NCBI GenBank assembly: GCA_964443545.1
Contig: CAYUCV010000019.1
Location: forward strand, 1-18,400
Reading direction: 5' to 3'
Source: JBAZKV01 sp964443545
GTDB taxonomy: Bacteria > Margulisbacteria > WOR-1 > JAKLHX01 > JBAZKV01
Length of the DNA stretch: 18,400 bases
The position numbers were made by a program, and so were the translations under genes. This document shows positions 5,846 to 14,770 of the stretch, piece by piece. Under the pieces are notes generated by a model. The model saw only the letters and a program-made list of their open reading frames with translations. It was not told where the DNA came from and ran no database searches. The first letter of the stretch is position 1. Each line of letters starts with the position of its first letter.

Positions 5846-7649
5846 GAGTATTGAACAGCTTTCTTTTTGCCACCATCAAGGCAAACTCCATAAGCTTCAT
5901 CTGGCGTTTTATTCTTTTAGGCTCTTTAGCAAGCCTGTAGAGCCATTCTACTCCCAGCTTTTGTACCAGGTCGGGGGCCCTTTTTGCCCTGCCGGAGAGC
6001 ACATCCAGGCTGCCTCCTATAACCATCGTGACAGGTACCCCCAGCTCCTTGTAGTGTTTTCCTGCCCACAGCTCCTGCCGCGGGGCCCCAAGTCCCACAA
6101 AAAGGATGTCCGGGCGGCTGTGCTTTATCTTGTCCAACACTTCTTTTTCTTCGTGTTCTTCAAAATAACCGTGGTGGGCGCCTACAACATTTACTCCGGG
6201 CAGCCTGTCAGATGCTTCCTGTGCAACTCCCCTTGCGCTGCCAAGAAAGAAAACCCTGTAACCTTTTTCTTTCGCATCTTTTAGTATAGCCAGCATCAGG
6301 TCTATCCCTGTGACCCTTTCGATGAGAGGCATCCCAAGAAGTTTGGATGCGGCCAGCACCCCTATGCCGTCGGGCAGGCACAGGTCAGCGGAATTTATGA
6401 TGTGCCTTAGCTCAAGGTTCTTTTGGGCGGCGGTAATGATCTCCGGATTGGGGGTTGCTATAAAATGAGGCTTCCCGTCCTTGACAAATGAATCCACCAT
6501 GGACACCGCGGAATTGATCGTCAGATTGTTGATCTTTATCCCGAACAGTGAGATCTCCTTAAGAGGGTTGGCATATTCCGTGAATGCGGAAAAATTCAGC
6601 CGTGCCTTTTCCTTTAAAGGGGCTGTCATTGCTTCGAGCCTCTTTATCTCCTCCGGACCGTTCTTTATGAGTTGGTCTAGTTTTGAACAGGCTTCTTCGG
6701 TGGAGAAGTTCATGTCAAGTTCAGCAGATCCGAGGGCTTTAAGAAGGGCCGAAACCTTGGGGTCATATGAGATCCCCATCAGCGGTACATGACTGATCGC
6801 GGCAAAGACAATGGAGTGGAACCTCATTCCTATAAAGCAGTCCATTCTTGAGATGATCCTTAGCAAGACTTCCGGAGGATAGAGCCCCGTCAAAAGCCTT
6901 GCCTTGGTTTTCATCAACTTGAGGACTTTGAGCGATTCCTCGCCGTCCCCTGCCGCCTCAAACGGGACAAGCAGTACCTGACAGTCATGCTGATTTGAAA
7001 CTGCGTCCAGGAAAGCGGCCAGCTTCTCATGGAACCCTTTTACGGCGCGCACGGGTCTTCTTATACTTACCCCGGCCACTTTTCTGCCGGAAAGTGAAAA
7101 GCCCTCACCCTTTATGAGCTCTTCAAGTTCGGACCGTCCGGGCTTTTCGAAAAGGAAAGCCAGGTCCGCCGCCAGCAAAAGCGGAGGCTTTCTTATTCCG
7201 AGCCGCATCATTTCTTCAAGCGAGGTCTCGTCCCGTACCGTTATTACATCCGCGGTGTTCAATACAAAGGCCGAAAGAAAGCGGTTAAAAGCCCCTTTTA
7301 CCGGGCCAAAGCCCTGTCCCAGAAAGGCGCACCTGCATCCGAGTATCTTTGCAAGAAAAAATATGGAAAGATAATAGATAACACTGAAAGGACCTGTTGA
7401 GTCCTGAAGGAGCCCGCCTCCCCCGCTTATGAAAGCATTTGCCCCTTTCAGGGCCTTAAAGATCTTTGGTATATCATGCCTGCCGATGGCATTGACATGG
7501 CGGGACGCCGAGGTCTTGGCAGGATCAGCGGACAGGACAGTTATCTTTATCTCAGGATCGCCATTTTTTAGCCCGCAGATAAGGCTTTCCAGTATGGCCT
7601 CGTCCCCGGTGTTGCCAAACCCGTAATAGCCGGATATTATGACTTTCAT
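5838..7649 (-). CDS. csaB: CsaB pyruvyl transferase fused to TagA/WecG-family glycosyltransferase
   Basis: A 603-residue two-domain protein. Residues 1-360 are a polysaccharide pyruvyl transferase (CsaB type): an N-terminal Gly-rich loop (SGYYGFGNTGDEA), SGGGGLLQD at 75-83, GQGFGP, and GMRFHSIVFAA, whose Arg and His are conserved in the family. Residues 365-603 are a TagA/WecG/CpsF glycosyltransferase: IATPNPE with T399, LPDGIG with D427 (same 28-residue spacing as the catalytic Thr and Asp of Thermoanaerobacter TagA), VGLGAPRQE and GGSLDVLSGR. CsaB ketal-links pyruvate to cell-wall glycan for SLH-domain S-layer anchoring; TagA adds N-acetylmannosamine to a lipid-linked sugar. The fusion suggests synthesis and pyruvylation of one ManNAc-containing polymer. 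One base separates its ATG from the DUF5693 stop, with no ribosome binding site of its own. Confidence 0.9.
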   Translation of the reverse strand: MKVIISGYYGFGNTGDEAILESLICGLKNGDPEIKITVLSADPAKTSASRHVNAIGRHDIPKIFKALKGANAFISGGGGLLQDSTGPFSVIYYLSIFFLAKILGCRCAFLGQGFGPVKGAFNRFLSAFVLNTADVITVRDETSLEEMMRLGIRKPPLLLAADLAFLFEKPGRSELEELIKGEGFSLSGRKVAGVSIRRPVRAVKGFHEKLAAFLDAVSNQHDCQVLLVPFEAAGDGEESLKVLKLMKTKARLLTGLYPPEVLLRIISRMDCFIGMRFHSIVFAAISHVPLMGISYDPKVSALLKALGSAELDMNFSTEEACSKLDQLIKNGPEEIKRLEAMTAPLKEKARLNFSAFTEYANPLKEISLFGIKINNLTINSAVSMVDSFVKDGKPHFIATPNPEIITAAQKNLELRHIINSADLCLPDGIGVLAASKLLGMPLIERVTGIDLMLAILKDAKEKGYRVFFLGSARGVAQEASDRLPGVNVVGAHHGYFEEHEEKEVLDKIKHSRPDILFVGLGAPRQELWAGKHYKELGVPVTMVIGGSLDVLSGRAKRAPDLVQKLGVEWLYRLAKEPKRIKRQMKLMEFALMVAKRKLFNTLT

Positions 7650-7650
7650 T

Positions 7651-9690
7651 TTAGGAGCGCAGAATGGTGTTGTTTTTGCCGAGCAGCTTTGTAAATACCA
7701 AATAGAGCAGATAGACCGCCAGTCCGACAGCTATCCCGAGCACTACCCCGTACGCGGAGCGCAGCAGCGATATCAGGACAGGGGAATGCACATGGCAGAA
7801 AGTGTTCAGAGTTGAAACGGTCCCGACAGTTGCGATAAGGAGCAGAGGCCAAAGCCAGGTCCTGCCGCCTTTAAGATAATAGGCCGCCCCCAGAAAAAGA
7901 GCCGGATAGCCTATAAGGAATTCTTTGGTCCTCGGACGTACGGTCATAAGATTTTCCAAAAGGCCTCTGGCTAATTTTTCGCTCTCAAGTATGCCTATGG
8001 CAAAATTACCGCTCCTCAAAAGGTAGACCGCCCCGGCCAGGGCGATAATAAGAGCAAGAACAACATTCATCATCGTCAGCGGCCTGTTGAGCCAGTCAAG
8101 CAGCCGCCCGGCAAGGCTTTTGGCCCCGTTCTCTTCAAAAAACACGCCGTAGGCCCCGATCACCAGGAGCGGCGCCAGAAAAGCGAATTTGATGCCTATG
8201 AACTGCTGCGAACCTATGAGGAACCGGGTGTCGGCAAGGAGTCCCACGATAAAAAGAGAGCCTATAAGAGCGATCCCGTAGCTTTTTAGGCACATTAAGA
8301 TAGCCCCGGATATAGGGATGACCGAAGTGCTGCGGTTTTCCCTTTTGAATGATGAGGTTATGGCAAGCGACGGGAATACGACCGCGCAGGCAAGCGCGGC
8401 CAGTTTTTTGAAAGTAAGCAGATGGCCTGCCTGATCAAAAGCCAGAGGGAGCACAAAGGCTGCGGCCAGACAGAGAACGGCAAAGTAACTGTTGACAGGA
8501 GCAAAGCCTGACATAAGGAAAAGGGCTCCCGCACAAATGCCAAGGCTCAAGACTACCACAGAGGCCTTTGAGACCGACAGTGCCGAAGGGCTGTCCGCCT
8601 GGCCTAGAGAGTTCATCGCCCTTTTTGAAACAGCTCTAAGGGAAGAAATGTAAGCGGCGTTGGTATCGGCAAGGCTAAGGCCGCTGTCATTGATATAGAA
8701 AGGTCTTATATAAAGCAGCCGAACCCCCCTCTCCGAAACAGCCCTGTCAAAGCGGGCAATGGCTTCCGGTTTTGTCATCTTTTTTGCCATCTCGTCCTCG
8801 CTGATGCTGTGCACCCTAACAATGCCTGTCTGAAGAGCCTTTAGGAGCGCGCTGTCGCCTTTTTGTTCGGCCATCTCGATATAGCCGTAATTGATACCAG
8901 CCTCTTTAAGCGCGGAGGCAATGCTTTTGATGTTATTCTTGTAGCCAAGAACTTCGTCGCCTTCAAAAACCACCGTATAGTAAGGCCCAAGCGCGGCTGC
9001 GGCAGAAAGTTTTTTCTGTGCTGTCTCTTTGCCGATCCTGTAATTATTCCTGAACCGCGGGATGACAAAAAACCCCCTGTTGACCAGATAGGAGAACTTT
9101 TGGGAAGAAAAACCAAGACCAAGCGTCATCAGCTCTTCCTCATCGTCCAGGACCTCAAGTTCCCACAGCCCGCTTTCCTGCGGTGCTGCTGCTTTGACCC
9201 TGCCTTTACCCAGAACAAGAGCAAGGCCGTCTTTTACCCTGGATGCAAGTTTTTGGTCGCTCGTTATGACAAAGCTCCTCAAAGGGTCGGGAGAAGATGC
9301 CCTGAGGACGGACTTTGCCGACGGGCTGACCGCTCTCCTGTACTTATCTTTTAGTTTTTTTGCCGATCTGGGGGTCCTGCTTATCTTGTAGAGCGTTGAT
9401 TGTTCGTATCCCGTCAGCCATGCCAGTTGCCCCTCCAGTTCCAGCGTTTCCAGTGTGTCCTCGGTAAGGGAAACAGAGGTGAGTCCCGAGGCTTTGAGTT
9501 TTTTTAGCAGGGTATCCATGGGCAGGCCTTCCCTTAAAGAGAGCTTTTTTATGTCCTGCCAGTCCATGGCTATCTCTACGGAGGAGTTGGCCTTTTCAAC
9601 AGCGATCCGTTTAAGAGATATCCCCGAAGATAACAACAGCGAAACTGCTATCAGGGCAGCAAGCGCCCAAAACAAAGTCCTGTTCTTCAC
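7651..9690 (-). CDS. DUF5693 family multi-pass membrane protein
   Basis: A 679-residue membrane protein of unknown function. It has one N-terminal membrane segment (about 7-25), a soluble domain of roughly 340 residues probably outside the membrane, and from about residue 375 eight or so hydrophobic segments with the conserved TKEFLIGYPALFLG stretch (588-601). The start is GTG at 9690, chosen because AAGGAG lies 8 bases upstream. It lies 23 bp after trpB and one base before csaB-tagA. The neighbourhood suggests a part in making or moving the pyruvylated cell-wall polymer, perhaps as a transporter or polymer-handling partner; that is inference from position. The family assignment rests on architecture and the C-terminal motif. 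Confidence 0.75.
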   Translation of the reverse strand: MKNRTLFWALAALIAVSLLLSSGISLKRIAVEKANSSVEIAMDWQDIKKLSLREGLPMDTLLKKLKASGLTSVSLTEDTLETLELEGQLAWLTGYEQSTLYKISRTPRSAKKLKDKYRRAVSPSAKSVLRASSPDPLRSFVITSDQKLASRVKDGLALVLGKGRVKAAAPQESGLWELEVLDDEEELMTLGLGFSSQKFSYLVNRGFFVIPRFRNNYRIGKETAQKKLSAAAALGPYYTVVFEGDEVLGYKNNIKSIASALKEAGINYGYIEMAEQKGDSALLKALQTGIVRVHSISEDEMAKKMTKPEAIARFDRAVSERGVRLLYIRPFYINDSGLSLADTNAAYISSLRAVSKRAMNSLGQADSPSALSVSKASVVVLSLGICAGALFLMSGFAPVNSYFAVLCLAAAFVLPLAFDQAGHLLTFKKLAALACAVVFPSLAITSSFKRENRSTSVIPISGAILMCLKSYGIALIGSLFIVGLLADTRFLIGSQQFIGIKFAFLAPLLVIGAYGVFFEENGAKSLAGRLLDWLNRPLTMMNVVLALIIALAGAVYLLRSGNFAIGILESEKLARGLLENLMTVRPRTKEFLIGYPALFLGAAYYLKGGRTWLWPLLLIATVGTVSTLNTFCHVHSPVLISLLRSAYGVVLGIAVGLAVYLLYLVFTKLLGKNNTILRS

Positions 9691-9713
9691 AGCCTTTTCT
9701 CCTTATGCCGGTC

Positions 9714-11051
9714 TTAGACTTTCGGCAGGTCCTTTAAGGCGCAGTTCACCATGTCGTCGGGATATTCATAATCTTCCATCTTGCCTTCAAGATATTTGTC
9801 GTATGAATACAGATCAAAATGGCCGTGGCCACTCAAATTAAAGACGATGCATTTGCCTTCGTTCTTTTTTGCCTCGTCTATAGCAGCTTTTATCGCGTGG
9901 CAGGTCTCAGGCGCCGGCAGGATGCCTTCGGTCTTGGCAAAGAGCACTCCGGCTTCAAAGACCGAGGTCTGCGTAACGGCTTTTGCTTCCACGAGGCCCT
10001 TTTTGGCAAGGAGCGATACGATCGGCGACATTCCGTGGTATCTGAGGCCTCCGGCATGGATCCCAGGGGGCATAAAGCCGTGGCCTAAAGTGAACATCTT
10101 GACCATAGGGGCAAGTTTTGCGGTGTCCCCAAAATCGTAGGCATAAGGGCCTTTTGTAAGCGTCGGGCAGGCTGTTGGCTCTACCGCCACCATCCTTATG
10201 TTTTGGCCCTTAAGTTTTTCGGGGATGAACGGGAAAGCAAACCCGCCAAAGTTGCTGCCTCCGCCCACGCAGCCGATAAGGACATCAGGCTTTTCCCCTG
10301 CCAGTTCGAGCTGCTTTTTGGTCTCAAGTCCGATTATCGACTGATGGTACAGGACATGGTTAAGCACGCTGCCCAGTGAATACTTTGTGTCATCATGGGT
10401 AGCCGCGTCTTCAACCGCTTCCGAGATGGCAAGCCCCAGGCTTCCGCTGCTATTAGGGTCGGCCTTGAGAGCTTCTCTTCCTGAATTGGTCTTGTCGGAG
10501 GGAGAAGCAAAAACTTCCGCGCCCCATGTTCTCATGAGCGATTTTCTGTAAGGCTTCTGCTCATAGCTAACCTTCACCATATAGACGGTGCATTTTAGCC
10601 CGAAAATTCCGCATGCAAAGGCAAGGGACGAGCCCCACTGCCCCGCCCCGGTCTCTGTTGCTATCCTTTTTACACCTTCGGCCTTGTTGTAATAGACCTG
10701 GGCTATCGCGGTATTAAGCTTATGGCTGCCGGCGGCGCTGAGGCTTTCGTTCTTGAAGTAGATCCTTGAATTTGTCTTGAGAGCTTTTTCTAGTTCAAAC
10801 GCCCTAACAAGAGGTGTCGGCCTCCAGAGCCTTAACACATTCCTTATGTCGTCGGGGATCTCTATCCACCTGTCCGGGCTCATTTCCTGCATGATGAGCG
10901 CCATCGGAAATATCGGGGCAAGGTCCTCGGGCCCCAGCGGTTTTCCTGTCCCCGGATTGAGCGGTGGAGGCAGTTCTCCAGGGAATTCGGACATCACGTT
11001 ATACCATTTCTGCGGCAGGTCTTTTTCCGAAAGAACGATCTTCTTGTCCAT
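9714..11051 (-). CDS. trpB: TrpB2-type tryptophan synthase beta chain
   Basis: A PLP enzyme that joins indole (or a related donor) to serine to make tryptophan. The 445-residue length, the N-terminal extension (DLPQKWYNV, LPPPLNPGTGKP) and RPTPLVRAFELEK are typical of the TrpB2 branch rather than the standard TrpB. The PLP lysine is K111 in GSHKLNTA, the catalytic glutamate is E133 in TETGAGQWG, and the PLP-phosphate loop is GGGSN (263-267). No trpA or other trp gene is nearby, as is common for TrpB2, which can act without TrpA. The ATG at 11051 has CGGAGG upstream, and a strong promoter lies just before it. It heads the unit trpB - DUF5693 - csaB-tagA. Confidence 0.92.
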   Translation of the reverse strand: MDKKIVLSEKDLPQKWYNVMSEFPGELPPPLNPGTGKPLGPEDLAPIFPMALIMQEMSPDRWIEIPDDIRNVLRLWRPTPLVRAFELEKALKTNSRIYFKNESLSAAGSHKLNTAIAQVYYNKAEGVKRIATETGAGQWGSSLAFACGIFGLKCTVYMVKVSYEQKPYRKSLMRTWGAEVFASPSDKTNSGREALKADPNSSGSLGLAISEAVEDAATHDDTKYSLGSVLNHVLYHQSIIGLETKKQLELAGEKPDVLIGCVGGGSNFGGFAFPFIPEKLKGQNIRMVAVEPTACPTLTKGPYAYDFGDTAKLAPMVKMFTLGHGFMPPGIHAGGLRYHGMSPIVSLLAKKGLVEAKAVTQTSVFEAGVLFAKTEGILPAPETCHAIKAAIDEAKKNEGKCIVFNLSGHGHFDLYSYDKYLEGKMEDYEYPDDMVNCALKDLPKV

Positions 11052-11078
11052 TGTTAACCTCCGTTTTTAATTTCCACA

Positions 11079-11106
11079 ATTATATCAGTTAATGCTGCGC
11101 CTTCAA
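11079..11106 (-). promoter_or_regulatory. Promoter of the trpB - DUF5693 - csaB unit
   Basis: On the minus strand TTGAAG (11101-11106), a 16-bp spacer and TATAAT (11079-11084) form a good sigma-70-type promoter. The -35 box lies in the last codons of prfB. The expected start near 11072 gives a short leader with the trpB ribosome binding site, so the envelope genes are probably transcribed independently of secA-prfB. Confidence 0.65.
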
Positions 11107-12198
11107 ATAGGCTTCTATGAACTGGTCTATCTGACCGTCTATCACCTTTTCCACATTGCCTGTTTCGGACCCTGTGCGGTGGTCTTTGACCAATTGGTAA
11201 GGAGCAAAAACATAGGACCTGATCTGGCTGCCCCAGGCTATCTGTTTCTGTTCGCCTTTGAGGTCCTCTATTTTTTGTTTTTGTTCCTTTTCAAGTCTTT
11301 CTTTTAGTCTGGATGCCAGCAGTGTCATTGCCAGTTCCTTGTTCCTGTGCTGCGAAGGGCTGGTCTGCGACTGGGTGATTATCCCGGTCGGAAGATGGGT
11401 TATTCTGATGGCGGAACTGGTCTTGTTGACATTTTGCCCTCCGGGCCCGCTCGAGCGGAAGGTGTCTATCCTAAGGTCCTCGGGCTTGATCTCTACCGTT
11501 AAGTCCTCTCCTGTTTCGGGGATGACCTCGACTGCGGCAAACGAAGTGTGGCGCTTTCCGTCTGAGTTGAACGGTGACATCCTGACAAGGCGGTGAACTC
11601 CGGACTCCGACCTTAAGTAGCCAAAGGCATAGGGAGCCCGGACAAAGATGACAGCGTTCTTAATACCTGCCTGCTCTCCGTAAGACAGGTCCGCCACCTC
11701 GGTCTCATATCCTTTTTCCTCGGCCCAGCGCAGGTACATTCTCATCAGGATCTGCGCCCAGTCCTGGGCGTCGGTGCCGCCGGCTCCGGCGTTGATAGAG
11801 AGGATGGCGTTCTCTTTGTCATGTTCTCCGCTTAACAGTTTGGAAAGCTCGATCCTGTCTATCTGCGCCCGCAGTTTTGAAATGTCTTCCTTTAACGAGG
11901 CCAGTGAAGAGTCGTCCTTTTCCTTTGCCGCAATATCCAGGAACACTTCCGATTCCTCCAGGCCGTTCTGTAGCGCAAGGAGCTCCGAATGCTGTTTTTT
12001 TACCTGGTCCAGTTCCTGCAGCAGCTTTTTCGCTCTTACGGGATCCTCCCAGAGGCTGCTGCCGGAAGCTTTTTCTTCGAGCGAGTTCTTTCTCTTTTCC
12101 AGTTCATCAAAACCAACCATTTGTTTCAGGGTTTTAAATTTTTCTGATAATTTGTTTATTTCGGTTTTTAATTCTGGCAACATATTATAATTTTCCAT
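11089..12198 (-). CDS. prfB: Peptide chain release factor 2
   Basis: RF2 ends translation at UGA and UAA. The 369 residues show the coiled N-terminal domain, the codon-recognition tripeptide SPF (208-210) and GGQ (253-255) in GPGGQNVNK, all close to their E. coli positions. The gene is one uninterrupted frame. At the place where many bacteria have the programmed frameshift (CTT TGA C), the sequence reads GGT TTT GAT GAA with no upstream AGGGGG, so autoregulation by frameshifting is absent. The start is uncertain: ATG 12198 lies only 8 bases after a 28-bp palindrome and has no ribosome binding site; ATG 12183 (codon 6) is the alternative. It follows secA by 49 bp. Confidence 0.96.
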   Translation of the reverse strand: MENYNMLPELKTEINKLSEKFKTLKQMVGFDELEKRKNSLEEKASGSSLWEDPVRAKKLLQELDQVKKQHSELLALQNGLEESEVFLDIAAKEKDDSSLASLKEDISKLRAQIDRIELSKLLSGEHDKENAILSINAGAGGTDAQDWAQILMRMYLRWAEEKGYETEVADLSYGEQAGIKNAVIFVRAPYAFGYLRSESGVHRLVRMSPFNSDGKRHTSFAAVEVIPETGEDLTVEIKPEDLRIDTFRSSGPGGQNVNKTSSAIRITHLPTGIITQSQTSPSQHRNKELAMTLLASRLKERLEKEQKQKIEDLKGEQKQIAWGSQIRSYVFAPYQLVKDHRTGSETGNVEKVIDGQIDQFIEAYLKAQH

Positions 12199-12206
12199 TA
12201 TGATCG

Positions 12207-12234
12207 GTAGGGGCAGGTCGCGACCTGCCCCTAC
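12207..12234. repeat. Perfect 28-bp palindrome between secA and prfB
   Basis: GTAGGGGCAGGTCG is followed at once by its exact reverse complement, centred on CGCG. It occupies most of the 49-bp gap. There is no T tract on either strand, so it is not a standard terminator. It resembles the dispersed GTAGGGGC...GCCCCTAC palindromes known from many bacterial genomes. Confidence 0.9.
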
Positions 12235-12247
12235 AATACAATCAATA

Positions 12248-14770
12248 TTACGTGCCCTTTCCCATGCAGCATTTTTTGTATTTTTTTCCGCTTCCGCAGG
12301 GGCACGGGTCGTTGCGCCCGGTTTTTTCGCCCTTGACTACGGGGGCAATGGCACTTGCCTGGTCGGGAGCCCCGTAGGACATCGATTTTATCTTTGGCTT
12401 GACAGGTTCTGTTGCCTGTACTATCTGAAGTTTGAACAAAAGACTGAGGATGTCCTTTCTTGCCGAAGACATCATTGCCTGGAACATATTGTAAGCCTCT
12501 ATCTTATACTCGATAAGAGGGTCCCTCTGCCCCCAGGCCCTTAACCCTATCCCGTCGCGCAAAGAGTCCATATTGTGCAGCTGGTCTATCCAGTGATCGT
12601 CTATCGTGCGGAGCATCACAAACCGCTCAAGGTCCCCCATGTTCTGTGGTCCTACTTGGGACTGCCTTGCCTCATACGCCTGCTTCAGAGTTTCTTCTAT
12701 GGATGAGACAAGTAGGTCCTTTGTTTTGTGCTGCCTAAGGTCTTTTATCTGTGCTCCCTGCGGCAGGACCTCTCTTACAGAAGTCTCTAAACTGTCTATA
12801 TCCCACTCGTCCGGATGGATCTTGGGAGGAATGGCCTGGTCCACCAGCTCGGCCGATACTGCCGTTATCATTTCAAATATCTTTTCGGACAGGTCTCTCT
12901 TCTCCAGTATTCTCCTGCGCAGCCCGTAGATCGCTCCTCTCTGTTTGTTCATCACATCGTCATAGTCCAAGACCTGCTTTCTTATGGAAAAGTGATACTG
13001 TTCAACTTTTTTCTGGGCCCGCTCTATAGCGCTTGACACCAGTCCGTGCTCTATCGGGGTGCCCTCCTCCATCCCTAGGCGGTTCATTATGTTCTGGATC
13101 CTCTGTCCGCCGAAAAGTCTCATCAGGTCGTCTTCGAGCGAAACATAGAACCGTGAAGAGCCCTGGTCTCCCTGTCTTCCGGAGCGGCCCCTCAACTGAT
13201 TGTCTATCCTTCGTGATTCATGCCTTTCAGATCCTATTATGTGCAGTCCGCCCAGCTCCTTGACCCCTTCCCCCAGAACAATGTCCGTTCCTCTTCCCGC
13301 CATGTTGGTAGCGATGGTAACGGCGCCTTTTTGGCCTGCCCGGGCAACTATCTCGGCTTCTTTTTCGTGCTGTTTGGCGTTAAGCACATGGTGGGGCACG
13401 CCTTTTCTTTTTATCATCTGGGAAACCAGTTCCGAATTTTCTATCGAGATGGTGCCCACCAGGACGGGCCGGCCGGTCTTATAGGAGTTCTTTATTTCCT
13501 CGGCTATAGCATTGAACTTTTCTTTTTTTGATTTGTAGACCATATCCGGAAAGTCCTGCCTTACCATCTTCATGTGGGTGGGTATTTCAAGGACTTCCAT
13601 CTTGTAGATCTTGATGAACTCGGCTTCTTCTGTCATCGCGGTTCCTGTCATCCCGGATAATTTGTTATAGAGCCTGAAATAGTTCTGAAAAGTGATCGTG
13701 GCCAGGGTCTGGCTTTCGCTCCTTATCTGGACCCCTTCTTTTGCTTCTATTGCCTGATGCAGTCCCTCGCTGTAGCGCCTGCCGGTCATAAGCCGGCCGG
13801 TAAATTCATCCACGATCACAATCTCGCCGTCCTTGACAATGTAGTTCACATCTTTTTGGAACCCTTTTGGGTCATGGGCTTTGAGCGATTCGATTATTGA
13901 ATGAGCCAGTTCCATGTTTTCCACATCGAAGAGGCTCGCGATACCTGCAAGTTTTTCCGTCTTTTTTATGCCTTCTTCTGTAAGCACCGCGTTCTTGGTT
14001 TTTTCGTCAAATGTATAATCCGTTGGCTTGCGGAGCTTTCGTGCTATCTGGTCGGCCTTAAAGTAAAGAGAAACATCCTCCTCCACGGTGCCCGAAATGA
14101 TCAGAGGGGTCCTTGCTTCGTCAATAAGAATGCTGTCAACTTCATCCACGATTGCAAAGTTCAGCTCTTTCTGTACGCATTCTTCGATGGAAGAAGCCAT
14201 GTTGTCTCTCAAGTAGTCAAAGCCGTATTCGTTATTTGTCCCGTAGGTTATGTCGCAGGAGTAGGCCTTTCTTCTTTCTTCGTACCCCATGCCGTTCTGG
14301 ATAAGGCCTACGGAAAGTCCGAGGAACTTGTAGATGGGGCCCATCCACTGGCTGTCCCTTTTGGCCAGGTAATCATTTACGGTGACCAGGTGGCAGCCCT
14401 TTTTTGTGAGCGCGTTAAGGTAAAGGGCAAGGGTTGCAACTAGCGTTTTTCCTTCGCCGGTCTTCATCTCCGCTATCTTGCCCTGATGCAGCACTATGCC
14501 GCCCAGCAGCTGGACATCAAAATGCCTCAGCCCTATGGTGCGCACAGAGGCTTCTCTAACTACGGCAAAAGCCTCCGGCAAAAGATCGTCCAGTGAGGCG
14601 CCTTCCTGGAGTTTTTTTCTGAATTCCGCTGTCTTAGAGGAAAGTTCCGCATCGGACAGCTGTTTAAGGTCAGCCTCAAAAAAGTTTATCCTGTCAACGG
14701 TATTCCGGAGTTCCTTGAGTTTTTTCTCCGAGGATACCCCCAGCAGCCTTGCGACTAGTTTTAAGAGCAT
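12248..14770 (-). CDS. secA: Preprotein translocase ATPase SecA
   Basis: SecA drives secretory proteins through the SecYEG channel and acts at the cytoplasmic membrane face. The 840-residue protein has Walker A GEGKT (105-109), the DEVDSILIDEAR motif II region (209-220), the helicase motifs TNMAGRGTDI and QLRGRSGRQGDQG, and a C-terminal zinc tail CPCGSGKKYKKCC (C823, C825, C834, C835) that binds SecB or ribosomes. The ATG at 14770 directly follows the hpf stop (TAAATG), so the pair is coupled. The order hpf - secA - prfB is conserved in Bacillus and relatives. Confidence 0.98.
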   Translation of the reverse strand: MLLKLVARLLGVSSEKKLKELRNTVDRINFFEADLKQLSDAELSSKTAEFRKKLQEGASLDDLLPEAFAVVREASVRTIGLRHFDVQLLGGIVLHQGKIAEMKTGEGKTLVATLALYLNALTKKGCHLVTVNDYLAKRDSQWMGPIYKFLGLSVGLIQNGMGYEERRKAYSCDITYGTNNEYGFDYLRDNMASSIEECVQKELNFAIVDEVDSILIDEARTPLIISGTVEEDVSLYFKADQIARKLRKPTDYTFDEKTKNAVLTEEGIKKTEKLAGIASLFDVENMELAHSIIESLKAHDPKGFQKDVNYIVKDGEIVIVDEFTGRLMTGRRYSEGLHQAIEAKEGVQIRSESQTLATITFQNYFRLYNKLSGMTGTAMTEEAEFIKIYKMEVLEIPTHMKMVRQDFPDMVYKSKKEKFNAIAEEIKNSYKTGRPVLVGTISIENSELVSQMIKRKGVPHHVLNAKQHEKEAEIVARAGQKGAVTIATNMAGRGTDIVLGEGVKELGGLHIIGSERHESRRIDNQLRGRSGRQGDQGSSRFYVSLEDDLMRLFGGQRIQNIMNRLGMEEGTPIEHGLVSSAIERAQKKVEQYHFSIRKQVLDYDDVMNKQRGAIYGLRRRILEKRDLSEKIFEMITAVSAELVDQAIPPKIHPDEWDIDSLETSVREVLPQGAQIKDLRQHKTKDLLVSSIEETLKQAYEARQSQVGPQNMGDLERFVMLRTIDDHWIDQLHNMDSLRDGIGLRAWGQRDPLIEYKIEAYNMFQAMMSSARKDILSLLFKLQIVQATEPVKPKIKSMSYGAPDQASAIAPVVKGEKTGRNDPCPCGSGKKYKKCCMGKGT

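Noticed and set aside
12207..12234. Intrinsic terminator between secA and prfB
   Set aside because: No T tract follows the palindrome on either strand.
13901..14443. Long plus-strand frame (180 codons) across secA
   Set aside because: Antisense to conserved SecA sequence with no start signal.
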